Shown here: positions 1 to 12,297 of the stretch, piece by piece
Layout: each line of letters opens with the position of its first letter
Position numbering within the stretch: the first letter of the stretch is position 1
Assembly (NCBI GenBank): GCA_963971425.1
Contig: OZ020514.1
Location: 47,087,527-47,151,526 of the forward strand
DNA: 64,000 bases
Source of the DNA: Bryoerythrophyllum caledonicum
Taxonomy: Eukaryota > Streptophyta > Bryopsida > Pottiales > Pottiaceae
Reading direction: 5' to 3'
Position numbers and translations under genes: made by a program
Notes under the pieces: model-generated
Seen by the model: only the letters and a program-made list of their open reading frames with translations
Databases searched by the model: none
Told to the model about the DNA's origin: nothing

Positions 1-263
1 GTGAACAATAATATGCAATCGTTTTGACAACTATGTTTGCATGTGGGTTTAGATCAAGATTAGGATTTAGAATTTAAGGACTCATACTTCCTAATATTGG
101 TAAGTTTTGGTGGAAATGAGAATGTTCACTTATCAAATGGGCTATTGAAGTTGTATGTGGTGCATTTGTTTGTAGGTCTTCGTTTCTGAATGAACTTTTG
201 CAACTGTAGTTTCGGCCAATAATCCACTGAAGGTTGGTTGATATTGCATTTCCATCTGTTATT

Positions 264-440
264 TACATTCTTCTGGTCCACATTCTTTTGACGAAGCCGC
301 CTCCTGATCCACCGGCATTTTTGTTCCCTACAACAATGGCGCAGGTGCAGAACGCCATCTCGTGCTCCAAGCAAGTGGGTGAGAGGATTGTGCCTCGCGG
401 CGGCGGTGGCAGCCACTCGTTTGAAGACAACTTTCTTGGT
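264..440 (+). CDS. Exon of a FAD-linked (berberine-bridge-like) oxidase, fragment
   Basis: The translation reads PPAFLFPTTMAQVQNAI, then ERIVPRGGGGSHSFEDN. This fits the start of the PCMH-type FAD-binding fold (FAD_binding_4), in which an oxidase has a P-T-x-x-x-V-Q-x-A strand followed by an R-S-G-G-H-S-Y/F loop carrying the flavin-linked His. The exon appears to end at a GT donor just after FL(G), near 440. The loop has two extra residues (GGGGSHSF instead of SGGHSF). The next expected strand (D-G-x-x-V-D-L) is not seen within about 2 kb, so this is either an exon of a gene with long introns or an isolated gene fragment. No signal peptide or upstream exon was found before position 264. The family call rests on one short motif block. 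Confidence 0.45.
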
Positions 441-662
441 ACATACTCCTCTTTCCGTCACTCATCTCATCACTGAATATCACAGTACCTTGTCATCATT
501 CAGTCAGTCAGTTTTGGAAATTTAGCTTTTGCCTGAAGTTTCAATCAGATACCCTCCTCTTGGTTTATTACCCTCAATCTGGTATACATAACTATATTTT
601 GATGTCTCAATTAGAATTCTGCAAATGTGTATGGAAGAGCATGGTGGTCTTGAAACCAAAGT

Positions 663-951
663 TGTCAAAACGGACGGCATAGTACTGTTCACAGACGCAC
701 CTTTACGATTCACGATTATTACAATGGCTGCAAACTTCGGAGCCCCGTAACTTTCTCAAAAGTTATCCAAATTTAAATTTTGAGATGTTTATCGGCATCT
801 ACAAAAAATTTGAATGCCGAAAAACATCTCATATGTAATATTTGGATAGTTTTTGAGAAAGTTACGGGGCTCTGAAGTTGGAAGCCATTGTAATAATCTT
901 TGAACGGATAGTTGCATCCGTGAACAGTGATATATAGAGTCCGTTTTGACA
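663..951. mobile_element. Foldback / MITE-like element, 289 bp
   Basis: The two halves are near-complete inverted repeats. The outer ends are TGTCAAAACGGAC at 663-675 and its complement at 939-951. Inner matching blocks include GGAGCCCCGTAACTTTCTC and its complement (about 739-757 and 855-873). The arms are roughly 130 nt each with a short loop near 800-815. No coding capacity is apparent. A target-site duplication was looked for and not clearly found, so the superfamily is undetermined. The structure could fold into one long hairpin if transcribed. Confidence 0.75.
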
Positions 952-3099
952 CAAATGCTTGACACTCAGTTAGTATCACATTCAAACATTCGCGTTGTTA
1001 ATTCTTGTTCATGCATACACCTTAACATGATAGTACATATTGAAGTTTATATCATATTGGAATGGTGTACAAGGAGAGAGGATTTGCCTATTATCCTAGT
1101 TACTATTCCATTTGTATAAAATTTAATATGTGCTCATCATTGGATGGTGTATATGTTCAAAACTCAATAGTAAAAGTAATACATATTATAAATGTATTAG
1201 AAAGTTTATGAGATATTTAACTATCTTTAATAAAATATTATCCTCCATTTTTGAATCAATTAAATTCAAGATATTGATTTTATGTTGGAATTTATTTAAG
1301 TACTAGTGATATATTCAAAGTTATAACCATTAAAAAGAGTACATCTGAACTGGTAAAGTTTTAAGAAATTTGTACTTTCACATTGAATTGAATACAATAT
1401 CCTGGCTATATAATGTGATATAACTTAATATTATTGTATTTTGTTTTACAAGTGATTCCTTATATTATCTATATTTTATATCATTTTTTTCAAAGTATGG
1501 AGTTAATCATTGGGATCATCATGCTTTCGACTATAGTTTTTATTATGGGGAAGAAGAACAACACGATCAACCACAGGTATTTTCATTTCTTTATCATTCT
1601 TAATCCCTAAAGGCCCAATGTTCCCTTAGGGACATTTTGAGTTTGTGTAGGGTACCATGTTTTTAATTTTGGGAATGTTTTTTGAGATTTTTTATAGAAT
1701 TGGCAATTTTTTATTAGCTTTTGGTAGACATATTTTTTGTAGAAATCTGACTTAAGGTTAAAAGTTACAATTAATTTTTGTGTACATATACAAATAGTGC
1801 AACAATTTCATGTGACCTATAAGAGCTAGTGTAGGAAAACCCTGCTTAATTCTAAATTCAATAGAAATTAGATTTTTAGTCTATTTAAAAAAAAAAATCT
1901 TCTTAAAAAGAGAATGCAAATATATGCATGTACTACAGGTATTTTTGAATTTCAAAAATATGAGAAGAATATGTTATATGCAAAACTAGTTTGTATATCA
2001 ATAATTCTCAACATATAGTTGTATTGCAAGATTTTGAAGGACATCTCCTACCCCTTTTCTACTTCTAAAATTTGATGCACATTTGCCTAACATGATCCTT
2101 CATTAGTAAATATCATTTTTGGTGTGAAAATGCCTTGGGCCTATAGGAATTAAAGTCATATATAATTATTAATATATATTATTATTAACGGGTTGGTACT
2201 TGTCGTCCCGACGGGGAGAGCGGAAGGTGGTGTGTTAAATTTACGTTTGTATGTTTTGTGTTTTAAAACCTATAAGCTCAAATCGAATCAAGTACATTCC
2301 CCGTTGTCATCAACCGACCGGGGCAATCCCAAGTTAAACAAACATATGTAAATGCAAAAATAAAACTTACCCATTGTATATGCACTAGTGGGGTACGTGT
2401 GTCCTCCGGACACAACATTTTTTTGTGTTGAGTCCCCACCTCCCCATCCCCTAGCCCTTTCCCTCCAATCCATTGTCCCCTCCGTCCTTGTCCCCCATCC
2501 CCCGTCCTCCGTCCCCGTCCCCCTCCCCGTCTCCGTCTCCGTCCCCATCCCTGCCCCACATAAGTATCACTTGCCCAATATAAGAGGAGAAAACCCTTCA
2601 CATCAAGAGGTCAAAATCAAGAGTCATTAGGTTACTACCTAATATAGGAGGAGAAATCCCTTCACATCAAGAGGTCGAAATCAAGAGTCATTAGGTTACT
2701 ACCTAATATGAAGAATCAAGAAGAGTGCGTCACCGTGCCTCACCCTTCACATCAAAAGGTCAAAATCAAGAGAGAGAGTCATGTGACCGGGAGTTAAAAT
2801 TGATAACTTTTAACTTTCGCATCACTTTTTCATCCAAGCTCGGCCCATTCATCCATCCGACGTGTTCTTCATCCAAGATTCTATTATAATAAGAGATTAT
2901 GTACTATATATACCTACTATTTACTTTAAATACCCATTATTTATTTCATATACGTGTTATTGTCTTTAGATAACTATCATTTTTTTTATGTACCCGAGGT
3001 AGTATATTGTGTAGTTTCAATATGTTGGAAATTATGGTTTTATTTTTCTATTTTTGATACATAATACAATTTTAAAACTCAATAAGCCAAATTTGAATA
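952..3099. other. AT-rich stretch, no gene recognised
   Basis: Mostly AT-rich sequence. A possible short exon lies at about 1494-1576: it follows a pyrimidine-rich AG and ends at CAG|GTATTT, and reads YGVNHWDHHAFDYSFYYG then an acidic Gln-rich tail. Its phase does not join simply to the exon at 3524, so it is not assigned to a gene. Around 2411-2555 there is a C-rich tract of CCGTCCCC-like repeats. A roughly 60-bp segment (GGAGAAAACCCTTCACATC and following) is repeated in tandem near 2585-2700. Confidence 0.4.
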
Positions 3100-3370
3100 A
3101 AAGGGTACTATAAAGGATTCCTCCAAAGGGCACTATAAAGGATTCCTCCAAAGGGCACTATAAAGGATTCCTCCAAAGGGCACTATAAAGGATTCTCCAA
3201 AGGGCACCACAAAGGATTCCTCCAAAGGGCACTATAAAGGATTCTTCCAAAGGGCACTATAAAGGATTCCTCCAAAGGGCACTATAAAGGATTCCTCCAA
3301 AGGGCACTATAAAGGATTCCTCCAAAGGGCACTATAAAGGATTCCTCCAAAGGGCACATATGGAGGATTC
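3100..3370. repeat. 25-bp tandem repeat array
   Basis: About ten head-to-tail copies of a 25-bp unit containing GGCACTATAAAGGATTCC, with a few single-base variants and one slightly shortened unit. The array degrades after about 3360. Every unit carries a TATAAAGG box. It lies just upstream of the two-exon gene at 3501-4296. Confidence 0.85.
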
Positions 3371-3500
3371 TTTCAAAGTTCACATTCAATTCAAAAGGCA
3401 CATTTGATTCAAATGGCAAATCCAAAGGTCACGTGATCGGGAGCAGCGAACGACAGACTGTCGCCTACTATATAGGTAGATACTTGAATATATTATTTTA

Positions 3501-4296
3501 ATGTTTGACTTTCTTCTTTGTAGTATAAAGAAGAAAAAGAAAGGAAATGAGAAATCCAAGTTAATAAAATGGAAGGCAGTGGATGCCGCAAGAATGTTTG
3601 CTCAAGAAAGGCCTAGGATTGAATTTTGCAAGAGGGTGGAAAAATGGGATGTTTCAGAATTAATGAATGGAGCCTTGATTATAGATCATGGTACTGTTAA
3701 TATTGTTGATGAGGAATCAAAGGATGTAGTACTCATTGTGAAATTTACACCATTTCACATAATGAATAGTTGTGAATTTAAGGATTTTGAGAGGCTATCT
3801 ACAGATTTCTCTCATATTCATAACAATGTGAGGGAGATCAAATGTAATGGAGCTTACAAAGAAGGCAATGGTAAAATGTTTGCAGTAGGTTGGCATTTGG
3901 AACAGGGATTACCTGGGAAATCATTATTATTTGGAAAGTATGTTCCAAGTGATTATTTACAACGGAAGGAGGATGGAATTTTGGAATGGGTTTGTGATCA
4001 AGAAGAAATTGTTTGGATTGCGGGTTTTTATCAAAACCAATTTCAAAATTTGTCACCTCGATTATTTCAGAAGACCACTAAAGAAGCACTGGAGTTTGGT
4101 AAGTGTTCTATTTCCTTTCAATGTTATTTTGTTTCTAGTCTTTTATTTAGTTTATTTGTTTTATCTTTCGCATCTTCTTGCTACTCTATTTTGTGGTTGT
4201 GCAGTATTCAAAACATGCTTTGCTCTACCGGCCGCGTTATTTGGTTTCATCAGGAAAGGCGTATTTTACACACTTCAATCTAGGAGACACCATTAG
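3501..4296 (+). CDS. Two-exon gene of unknown function
   Basis: Exon 1 runs to 4098 and stops at a clean GTAAGT donor. The intron is 4099-4204 (ends TTGTGCAG), and exon 2 (4205-4296) continues in phase and ends at TAG after SRRHH. The 5' end is uncertain: an ATG at 3501 is in frame, but a good acceptor (CTTCTTTGTAG) ends at 3523, so exon 1 may be internal. The protein starts with a Lys-rich patch (KKKKKGNEKSK). It has a central EEIVWIAGFYQNQFQNLSP segment that faintly resembles the core of fungal/bryophyte proteins with an IAGF-x-S-S-x-F block, a weak impression only. No catalytic motif was identified. The reading frame has no internal stop, unlike most other genes here. Confidence 0.5.
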
Positions 4297-5020
4297 ACAT
4301 CTTTAAAAATGTATGATAGAGAAATGTAAAATTTGTTGGGACTGAAGCAATCAAGAGATCTTTTTGCAAGGGGCTTGGCACTAAAGTTGCGGGCAAACGG
4401 GACCGCCCGCCCTCATCCAACCCCCATTCACATCCGCCACTAATCGTTTCTCTCATCAACCCCACTTCGATGTCTCTGACAGAGGATTGCTCAAATACCT
4501 CTTTCCTCCATAAACTAATTTGGATTCAAAATTGGGCGCTTCTAATTTGTCGGCTAATGGTAGGGTTTGGGGTGATAAGGATTTACAATTTTCTCCATGT
4601 GTTTCTCCACATTCTTGGTATGTTTTGTGAGTGTGGCCGGACCCGTGTGGGCTTACTGCAATTTTTTGGTATGTTACTTGTGCACGTTCTTTATATGGGC
4701 ATGTTGTCTTACACATTTTAGGTTTCAATTGAATGTCTAAATGCGGTATATGGTTAATATTATCATAATTTAGGATTTAGGTGATTAAGACTGTTCGTTT
4801 TCTCATGCTTTCTGGATAGGATTAAAGGGATGTGATATGGACAAGCTGATATAGTAATGTGAAGTGGACATTATTCAAGGTTTTCATTTGCCATGCGGGA
4901 ACAACGTGTGCAGGGTGTTGCATAGATTATTGCCAGGATTTATGATCATTTTAGCTGTCATGCCAGGCCTAGCTTCAGGGTCCACCTAGTTTATGACAAG
5001 ATTTGCGTATTTAGTCGACG

Positions 5021-8000
5021 GTGGATATCATGGATAGTATACATAGTGCCGTAAATCTTGGCGCTAATGATGACGTGCACCCTTGGACATTCGACGAAGG
5101 CAGCCTGGGCGAAAGTGGCGAGGTCCGGGCGTGCGACTATGAAGTTAACATCATGTCATCCCCTGCCAATGCTGTTGTCGAGGTGCTTGGAGACGCTGTG
5201 GCGAGCAATCCCTCCAATGATATTGCTAGCTCTCTTGAAAAAATGAAAAACCAAGGCCATTGTAGTAGCGTAGCCCGTGCCGAGACAATGAAGAAGGAAT
5301 CCTGGAGGCAGGTAGCTAAAAGACTTCATGAAGCTCTCTAAATTCCTCTACCTGGACCATTTGATTGTAGTGACCTCAAATGGGATGATAAGGTTAATTA
5401 GGGAGGAGGAAAAAGGAAAACCGTGAAAAAGGCCACCATACTATGGTCAGGGCTTGACGACTTCCTAGACGGAGAGATGTCGGCTCGACAATTTCCGTGC
5501 ACATTTGTTGAAGAAAGTTGCCTTCGATTTCGAGGGAAGGAAGACCGCACACAAGTTCGTGCAGAATTTGCAATCCAAGTGATCAAGTTCCATTCTTGCC
5601 CTACAATTCAATTTACATATTTCCAAGTTCAAGCTCTCCAATTAACGTTCAAAATCCTGCCGCGTTCAGGTATTCTTGCCAATACGGTCCGGAAGACTAC
5701 AGCAAGCAATACAAGGCAGAGATTCGGAAGGTTTTTGCACACACGTTGACGGACCGTAAAGGCTCCTCAAATAGAAGAAGGCTCTTCAACGAGCAAAAAA
5801 GACCGTCCTCTAAGTTGAGAGAGTTGTTGCCGCCGCGACAACTAGGGCTTCCGAGAAGGCCCAAACCGACCATGTCGCGCCAAGTGGGATTGACTACAAT
5901 CCAACTACAGAGCATGTGGAGGAAGATCTTGAAGAGCAAGCCCTAGTTCAAGAAGCGCAACATAGGCTTCTTCAAGCCTAGAAAACCATTGATGCACACA
6001 AGACAAGTACGCGGAAGACCCGAGTGGGAAAAATAGTTTCTAGTATGTCAATCAAGTGTGGCTGCCAATGTTCTTTTGTTGCTAAACAATTGTTGGTAGA
6101 TCAAGAACTTTGGACCATACATTTCCATTCTATGGACCATGTTAAGAAGGAAGGTACACTTTGCCACGATACGGAATTTGCCGGACAGCGGGCTGGGCTC
6201 TCCGGTAGGCTCTCGCAAGCCACAAAGAGCTGGATTCAATCGACACTGAGGAGTGGAAAGTCCCCCGCACAGGTCATGGCTGACCATAAGTCTGAGGTGA
6301 TGAGATATGCAAAATTGAACCTGCCAGCCACGAGAGACACATTCATACTCCCACACGACGTTAAAAATATTGCGAAGTCTTTGGCAAAGGAGTTGTGGGA
6401 AAAAACACCGCCGGGATTCTTCTAGCATGAGAATGTGGACCTTGGAAAATTGAGAGTCCTGGTATTACTACAATGAGTATGGGATCATCCAGCTGAACGA
6501 GCCACCTCCAAATGACGACCCGTTCTGCCTGGCAATACAGACAAAGTGGCAATTAGAGACGATGGTGCAACATGGGCATCAGCGTGCCTTCTCTATAGAC
6601 GCCACGTTTGGCACTAACGAACCAAAGGTAAAATTTAAATGTCATTCCCTTGATTGGTACTCACTATTGATTGCAAGAGCTCATATACCTTCATATGACT
6701 GTCGTGTAGTACCCACTGTATAGTGTGATGGTCTTTAACGAGTGGGAACAAGGAATATCCGTCGCGTTCACCATACAAGGTAAGTCACGGCAGGAAGACA
6801 TTACGGCATAGTTGACTAAGTTGAGAGACTGTTGCCTTGTGGTGTGGCTAGATTGGCGACCTAATGTTGTCGTGACAGATAACGATAACGTCGAGCTTAA
6901 TGCCATTAGGTTTACTCTTAACCCTATTAATTGTCATTACCTCTAACCTTGTCACGTCATTGATACAATTTAATATTTGATGCGTATAAATAGGTTTGAC
7001 TTCCTTACAAAATATAGTTTTCTTCTATGTAGGGAGGTTTGGCCTGACGAAGAAAACGTTATGATTTTTCTTTGCCTTTGGCATGTCCGGAGAGCGTGGC
7101 TAGAGAATGCGACACAAAAAATAAAGGCGAACTGCCTCCGGACGCTAATTCTGCAAGAGTGTGCAAATCTTATGTATGGATAAGGGATTTTGGATGGTGA
7201 TGCAGCTAACACCATATTCATTATATTGGAAGATTTCCACGACTTTGAAAGGTATGAATGGTTTTCCCAACAGTAGTTTTTTTGTGCACATTCAGCTCCA
7301 CTCAAGCTGGATATGTACCCATACCATAGATATTGGAAAAATTGCATTGTCCAAATTTACTGAACATTTGCATGTTTAGGTGAACTCAAGCTTCAAATAT
7401 TATTTAGGAAGGCTCCCAAACTCCCAATATAATGAATATGGTGTTAGCTGTCTGAGTGTCCCTTGACAGGTTTGAGCACATGCAAGCAAAGTACCTCGGC
7501 GGGAAGGCGTTTCTAAATTACTTTGAAAAGCACTGGATCCCCAAGTTGAAGATGTGGGTTATGGGCTACCGCAACATACTACACGCCAACCAGGACACCA
7601 ATGCTACCGTCAAGAGCCACCACGGCAACGTGAAGTCCATTCTTTCCATGTTGCGGCAGCAGTTTGATGGGCGTCGCATTGATTGGCTTATCTATCATCT
7701 CACAAAGGATGTACTTACACACTATTGGTACGCCGTCCAATGCAAGTTGTATGGCTTCATCAAGAATGGCAAGGCGGAAGGAATAGTGGCAAGTGTTGTC
7801 ATTTGAGCTCACAACATTCCAGATGAGCATGTCTATTACGATAGCTCGAAAAACGTGGCGTATGTTGCGAGCCAAACCAATTTTTCGGCGATGTGGATTA
7901 TCACCGCTACGGGCACCGACTGGGCGTATTGTTCATGCCCCTTGGGTATGCAAGGGAACATATGCAAGCATGGGGTTAAGGTGTTCAAGATGATTCATGG

Positions 8001-8448
8001 CCATGTCAAAGACGAATCCATCATTCGTATTGTTGGATCGCTTCGAGGCACAATTGCAACTAACGCGAGTCCTACTGGCTTGGATATTGTTCATGATATA
8101 GGAGACGTTGGTGTACATACCACGCCGGAGAGATGTCCTAGAGCGCAAGTCGTGGAGAACTCAGTAAAACAACTTGCGGATTTGGGCTCACTATGGGCGG
8201 AGATGCAGGATTTGGCGTCAGTCAACTCATATTTGTTGAACCATGCGTTTGCTGGCGCGCATGAGCTAAGGGAGAAGCTCCTCAACATAAAGGCAAAGGT
8301 TGATGATGGGATCCTTCACCCCGCATCGCAACCCTCGTTTGAAATAAACGAGGGTGATCAAAGCAAGCGGCATATTAAGGCATGTAGTAAGAAAGGAGTG
8401 TGTAGGAGTGGGTGTTCTAGCCATAAACCTAAATCTAAGGAAAAGTAG
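5021..8448 (+). pseudogene. MULE transposase gene, decayed, with C-terminal SWIM finger
   Basis: Fragments in order form a Mutator-like (MULE) transposase. The N-terminal part (5021-5946) is broken by frame changes; around 5675 it reads YGPEDYSKQYKAEIRKVF. A Cys/His-containing region lies at 6024-6425. The DDE core begins with FSIDATFGTNEPK (about 6588-6627), followed by exon pieces PLYSVMVFNEWEQGI, VVTDNDNVELNAIR and FLCLWHVRRAWLENA, which carry the second Asp and the W-H block. The third acidic residue is expected in an A-x-I-E-S-x-H context. Here the aligned segment is NATVKSHHGNVK (about 7600-7636), so Glu appears to be Lys. The SWIM finger CSC-x8-CKH is at about 7931-7968, and the protein ends in a Lys-rich tail. 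In-frame stops lie at 6809 (TAG), 7181 (TAA) and 7804 (TGA). Terminal inverted repeats were not found. The element is dead, but the family call is firm. Confidence 0.8.
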
Positions 8449-11383
8449 TACTAAGAGATTCTCCCTAGCGTTTCAATGTGGGCTAAATGCACGCCAGCAT
8501 GGTTTTTGATCGCATAGGTTTATTGCTAATTTCATATTCCGTAGATTGTTCTTCTTACTTTAACAGAATCAGAGTAATACTTGTCATAAACTACACTGTG
8601 CAAATGAGAATATTACTTTTCAAGTGAAAGTCTTACAGCTTCAGCACACATAAATCACTAAATTTTAATATATCTTAAAGACTAGTATATTAACTTCTTA
8701 TCCGCAACTAATAATGTAAGTTTAGATGAGATAACTAAAATTGTAAAGCATTAGATGCTGTAATTAAAATTGTATGTAGAAGTAGAAAAGAAGAAGATTG
8801 CAACAAGACTAGGAAGTTATTGAAGGCAGGTGTACGAGATGCAAAGCTAGTGCAAGAGATGGGGCGCACCACGATCAGAGTGCAAGTGAAGAAAGGCGAA
8901 GCTGTGAGACCCACAATTGCTACCATGGCTTTTGGTTTGAAATTTTTCACGTGAAAGCTAACTCAATTCAATCACAAGCTCGGGATGGATTGCATCATCC
9001 AGATTCCAGGCACATACCACAATCTACACTGGCTACGACAGTTGTTCACCTAGATTTCCACCCTAAATTCTCACAAACGAGAATTTTAGTCCTCCTGCTC
9101 CATTGTGACAATCTTGACAGAAGCCCCAAGCTGACCTAAACCACTCTGTCTAGGAAGATGAAGCAGCCTCAATCTCTTTCAAAAGCCAGAGCTTCAATCT
9201 AAACTTGTTCCATATCGTTTGCTTTTAGCGGGAAAGATTGCGGACTCGGGCAACTTAGGGTTTTGGTGTGTAGGTCGGACGCCTTGCAAGGCCGCCGCTG
9301 CAGCTAGAATCCAGTTCTCGTTATCTTAGTGTTTGGAAGGAGGTTTGCAAGCACCCAACTACGGGGCATTGCTTCCTAAGGTTGTATGAGATGCGCTACC
9401 CACTTTTAATGTTAAGTTTGTGTCTTTCTATCTTGACACCTATCTATCGCTGTTTGTGTGAGCTCCGAAGTGGTTTTTGTCACGGACGTACCCCATTCCG
9501 AATGGTTGTGTAACCTTTGTAAAGCTTGAACTGGGTGGAGAGGAAAAGGTGAGGGATCTGGATTTTTACGGGATTTCGCGAAAGGGTTAGAAACTGTAAC
9601 TGGTCATAAGCAGATCCGGATATTCTGGGATTCCCGTTGTTGTAGTAAGCGGAGGGTTGGAATACCTTTTGCGTGACCGGCTGTTGGATAACATTCCGGT
9701 AGTTGTGAGGAGGTAGACACCACTCTGGTGTGCGTGTTTGTCATGTGTAGAGGAGATTATGATTGATAGTGGAGTCTTTCGCCACTCTAATCTATGAGGG
9801 GAGAGTTTTGTACACCGTCCCTCTCCAAATAGGACGCGTCCTCCGATAGCAAATGCGATAGGAAAAACTAGAGCTGATTATTGGTGTGTATGTATGGTTG
9901 GTTATTACGGGATCCGGATTCAAAATCGGAAACGGGAAAGTAAGGAAGGACAGTCCGGATAACCGAGAAGGTGAAATAACCGGATTAAGCCTAATTGGAT
10001 AAGAAGAATAGGAGGAAGTTTTGGAAGGAGTCATAACCGGATTGTCCCAATCTAGCAAACTTCACTTGAATCCCTGGAACGATACACAAGTCACCACTTG
10101 GGGTGTTTTGGTTACTTAAAACACTCAAGGGGATGCACTTGCAACAACTGTGTTCCGACAGTATGCGGCGGTATACTCCCAATCGCAATCCTAGATGGAT
10201 GAAATCCATCCATCGGATGACTACGGTGCGCCAAACGCACGTCCTCACATAAACTAACGTAGATTAGACTAATCTAACCTGCGCTAACACCACGAGATGT
10301 GGTGCGGTCCTCGATGCCACATCCCATGACGGCTATCGTGTAAACAAAGATCACTAAATTCAAGAGATCGAGAATCACAACCAACATCAAATAAACAAAA
10401 GACATACACCAAAACAAGCATATGTATTACACGGTAAAAGTAAGCTACACCGGTATAAAAAACGTGTCACAAGTTATTTTTGTAGGAATAACGAACATTC
10501 TTTCATCTACCAAACAAGATGTACCTTTGTTTTCAGATTTTTGATGATGGAATGTTGTTTCCTACTTGAATGGCATTAAATAAATGCTAAAAATTTGGTT
10601 AGTCGATCAATGATTTCATCTGTATGACTGAATGTGTGGGAGAAATATACTCGTCACAAAATACTAGATTTGTACAAATATATTGTTTTTGAGTGATCTC
10701 TGATACGTATGATGATGAAAATTTGCATGCACATTGATAGGATGATGTGAATGGACCATCTAGTAAAAAAAATTTCAAATCCAATTGGTAGAAAACATGC
10801 CGATCGTACATGGTTCAAAATAACCTAGGATTGGGTCGTTTCTTTAATGGATTTTTGTCAAAAATAGTTCTTCATATATAACCCTAGGTCGGCATATCGT
10901 GGTTTTTTCTAAAAAAAGTTTTTTTCTATCCTATTTTTTAAAGTTAAGTTTAAAATATACTAAAAATATACCATGGTCTTTGCCCAAAATGGGGTGGGTG
11001 TAGCATGCTTTCATCCTACACCCTTAAGTGCCCCCCTTGGCGGATAAAGAGACCCTCTATCCGACCAAGACCAAACAACACAATGTAGACAATTGCCATG
11101 GTGATGCCGCTGCAACAATTGTACGCATCCAGTTGAAGATGTAATTCCTTGCCGCATCAGTAAACCAATAGAGAAGTAACTAAAAGAGGATAGGCGGGGT
11201 GCAATGTGAGCTCCATCTTTAATCGCCTTCGGCAACTTTGTTGCCAATCCCTTGGTCAATCTCCATGTAGCCTATCCCTGAAACAAAACCAGGAACTTCA
11301 ACTTGATGGCAAGACACCATACTAGTGACATGTCCAAGAGAAAATCAAGTTGTTTCATGTGATGAAACGTGGCTCGAATACCT
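8449..11383. other. Intergenic, no gene recognised
   Basis: No supported coding region. The part from about 9200 to 10300 is less AT-rich and dotted with TCCGGA and GGATCCGG words like those at 25.2-26.2 kb, suggesting decayed LTR or element sequence. No matching second end was found. From 10300 to 10980 the sequence is AT-rich and featureless by eye. Confidence 0.4.
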
Positions 11384-11521
11384 CCTACAACGAGGGCAAG
11401 TCCAATCCCCAGGCGGTAGAGTAGATAGAGGCGGCGTCAAGCAAGGCATATGCCATCCACGCTAACAACAGTCGCATAATAACATGGTAGCCGCACCCTT
11501 CTTCTCACCACACAGAGAACA
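11384..11521 (-). pseudogene. PHD finger at the C-terminal end of Ty3 pol
   Basis: In the minus frame starting at 11521 the translation gives CSLCGEKKGAATMLLCD, then a TAG, then RGWHMPCLTPPL and GDWTCPRC. The spacing (C-x2-C, a C-x2-C pair, H-x2-C, then C-x2-C) is that of a PHD zinc finger with the usual GWH-x-x-C core. It is shifted by a frameshift relative to the integrase frame just upstream, and one codon before RGWH is TAG. PHD fingers read histone H3 tails. A PHD at the end of an integrase would play the part a chromodomain plays in chromoviruses, tethering integration to chosen chromatin. The role is inferred. Confidence 0.7.
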
Positions 11522-12273
11522 CGAAGACCCTGTGGCACAATGGCCAACTCAAGATGCACGGAGCCATAAATGGGCAAATGGTAGTGTGCACAGTTTTTGG
11601 AGTGCTCCCGATACTCCCGGCCATCTTTGCCTTCCAACAACAAGATGCCATTGGGCAAGACATCTTTGACAGGAAGAATGGTGCGCCCGGCCTTGACGTC
11701 TAATGTCATAGGTGCCTCACGCTGCAAATAAACGTAATCTCTAGTGGAGAAACGCCGCAAGTGAGGTCGGTAAGCGCCGTTGCGAATGCGAACATACCGT
11801 AACATGTCGCGATGTTGAGCGATGGATAGATTCTCCATGGCCATTGGCATGGCCCGCTTGAAGAACTCCGCCTGATCAGGTAGACACTGGATCCAAACCT
11901 CTAGATCAACCAAGTCCACAACTGGGGCCAACCTCTCCTGTATAGAGCTCGGTAGAATCGGCTCCCGCCCATATAACATCTGAAACGGACTTAAAGCAGC
12001 CAAAAAGTCAAGGATTGCCATGGCCGCCAACTTCGAGGAGTTTTGTGGTAGTGCCACAAGCTCAATGCACTTGCTAAAATGCTCCACCATCATCAACACG
12101 TACTTGGCTCCACGTGGGGTGACAACAAGCGGCCTGGAAAAATTTAGAGACCAACGATAGCCCAAACCCATGATGGGCAAAGGCTCTAACTGCGGTGAAA
12201 ACGTGTTGAAGCTCAATCTGACCTGATCACAGACTTCAAACCGTAAACCATAAGTGGCGACTTGCTGATACAT
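11437..12273 (-). pseudogene. Ty3-type integrase, internally deleted
   Basis: The segment starts with LEPLPIMGLGYRWSLNF, followed by VVTPRGAKYVLMMVEHFSK, the first strands of the integrase core, in which the expected first catalytic Asp (usually W-S-L-D-F) is Asn. After LAAMAILD the sequence jumps directly to LSPFQMLYGREPILPSSI, which lies after the core in intact elements. The second Asp and the Glu of the DDE triad have therefore been deleted. The C-terminal part (MENLSIAQHRDMLRY, then FSTRDYVYLQREAP) is the usual SH3-like and linker region. The ORF reads into a frameshifted tail where the PHD finger begins. Confidence 0.8.
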
Positions 12274-12297
12274 GTCGGTCCACTAATACTAGCTGCG

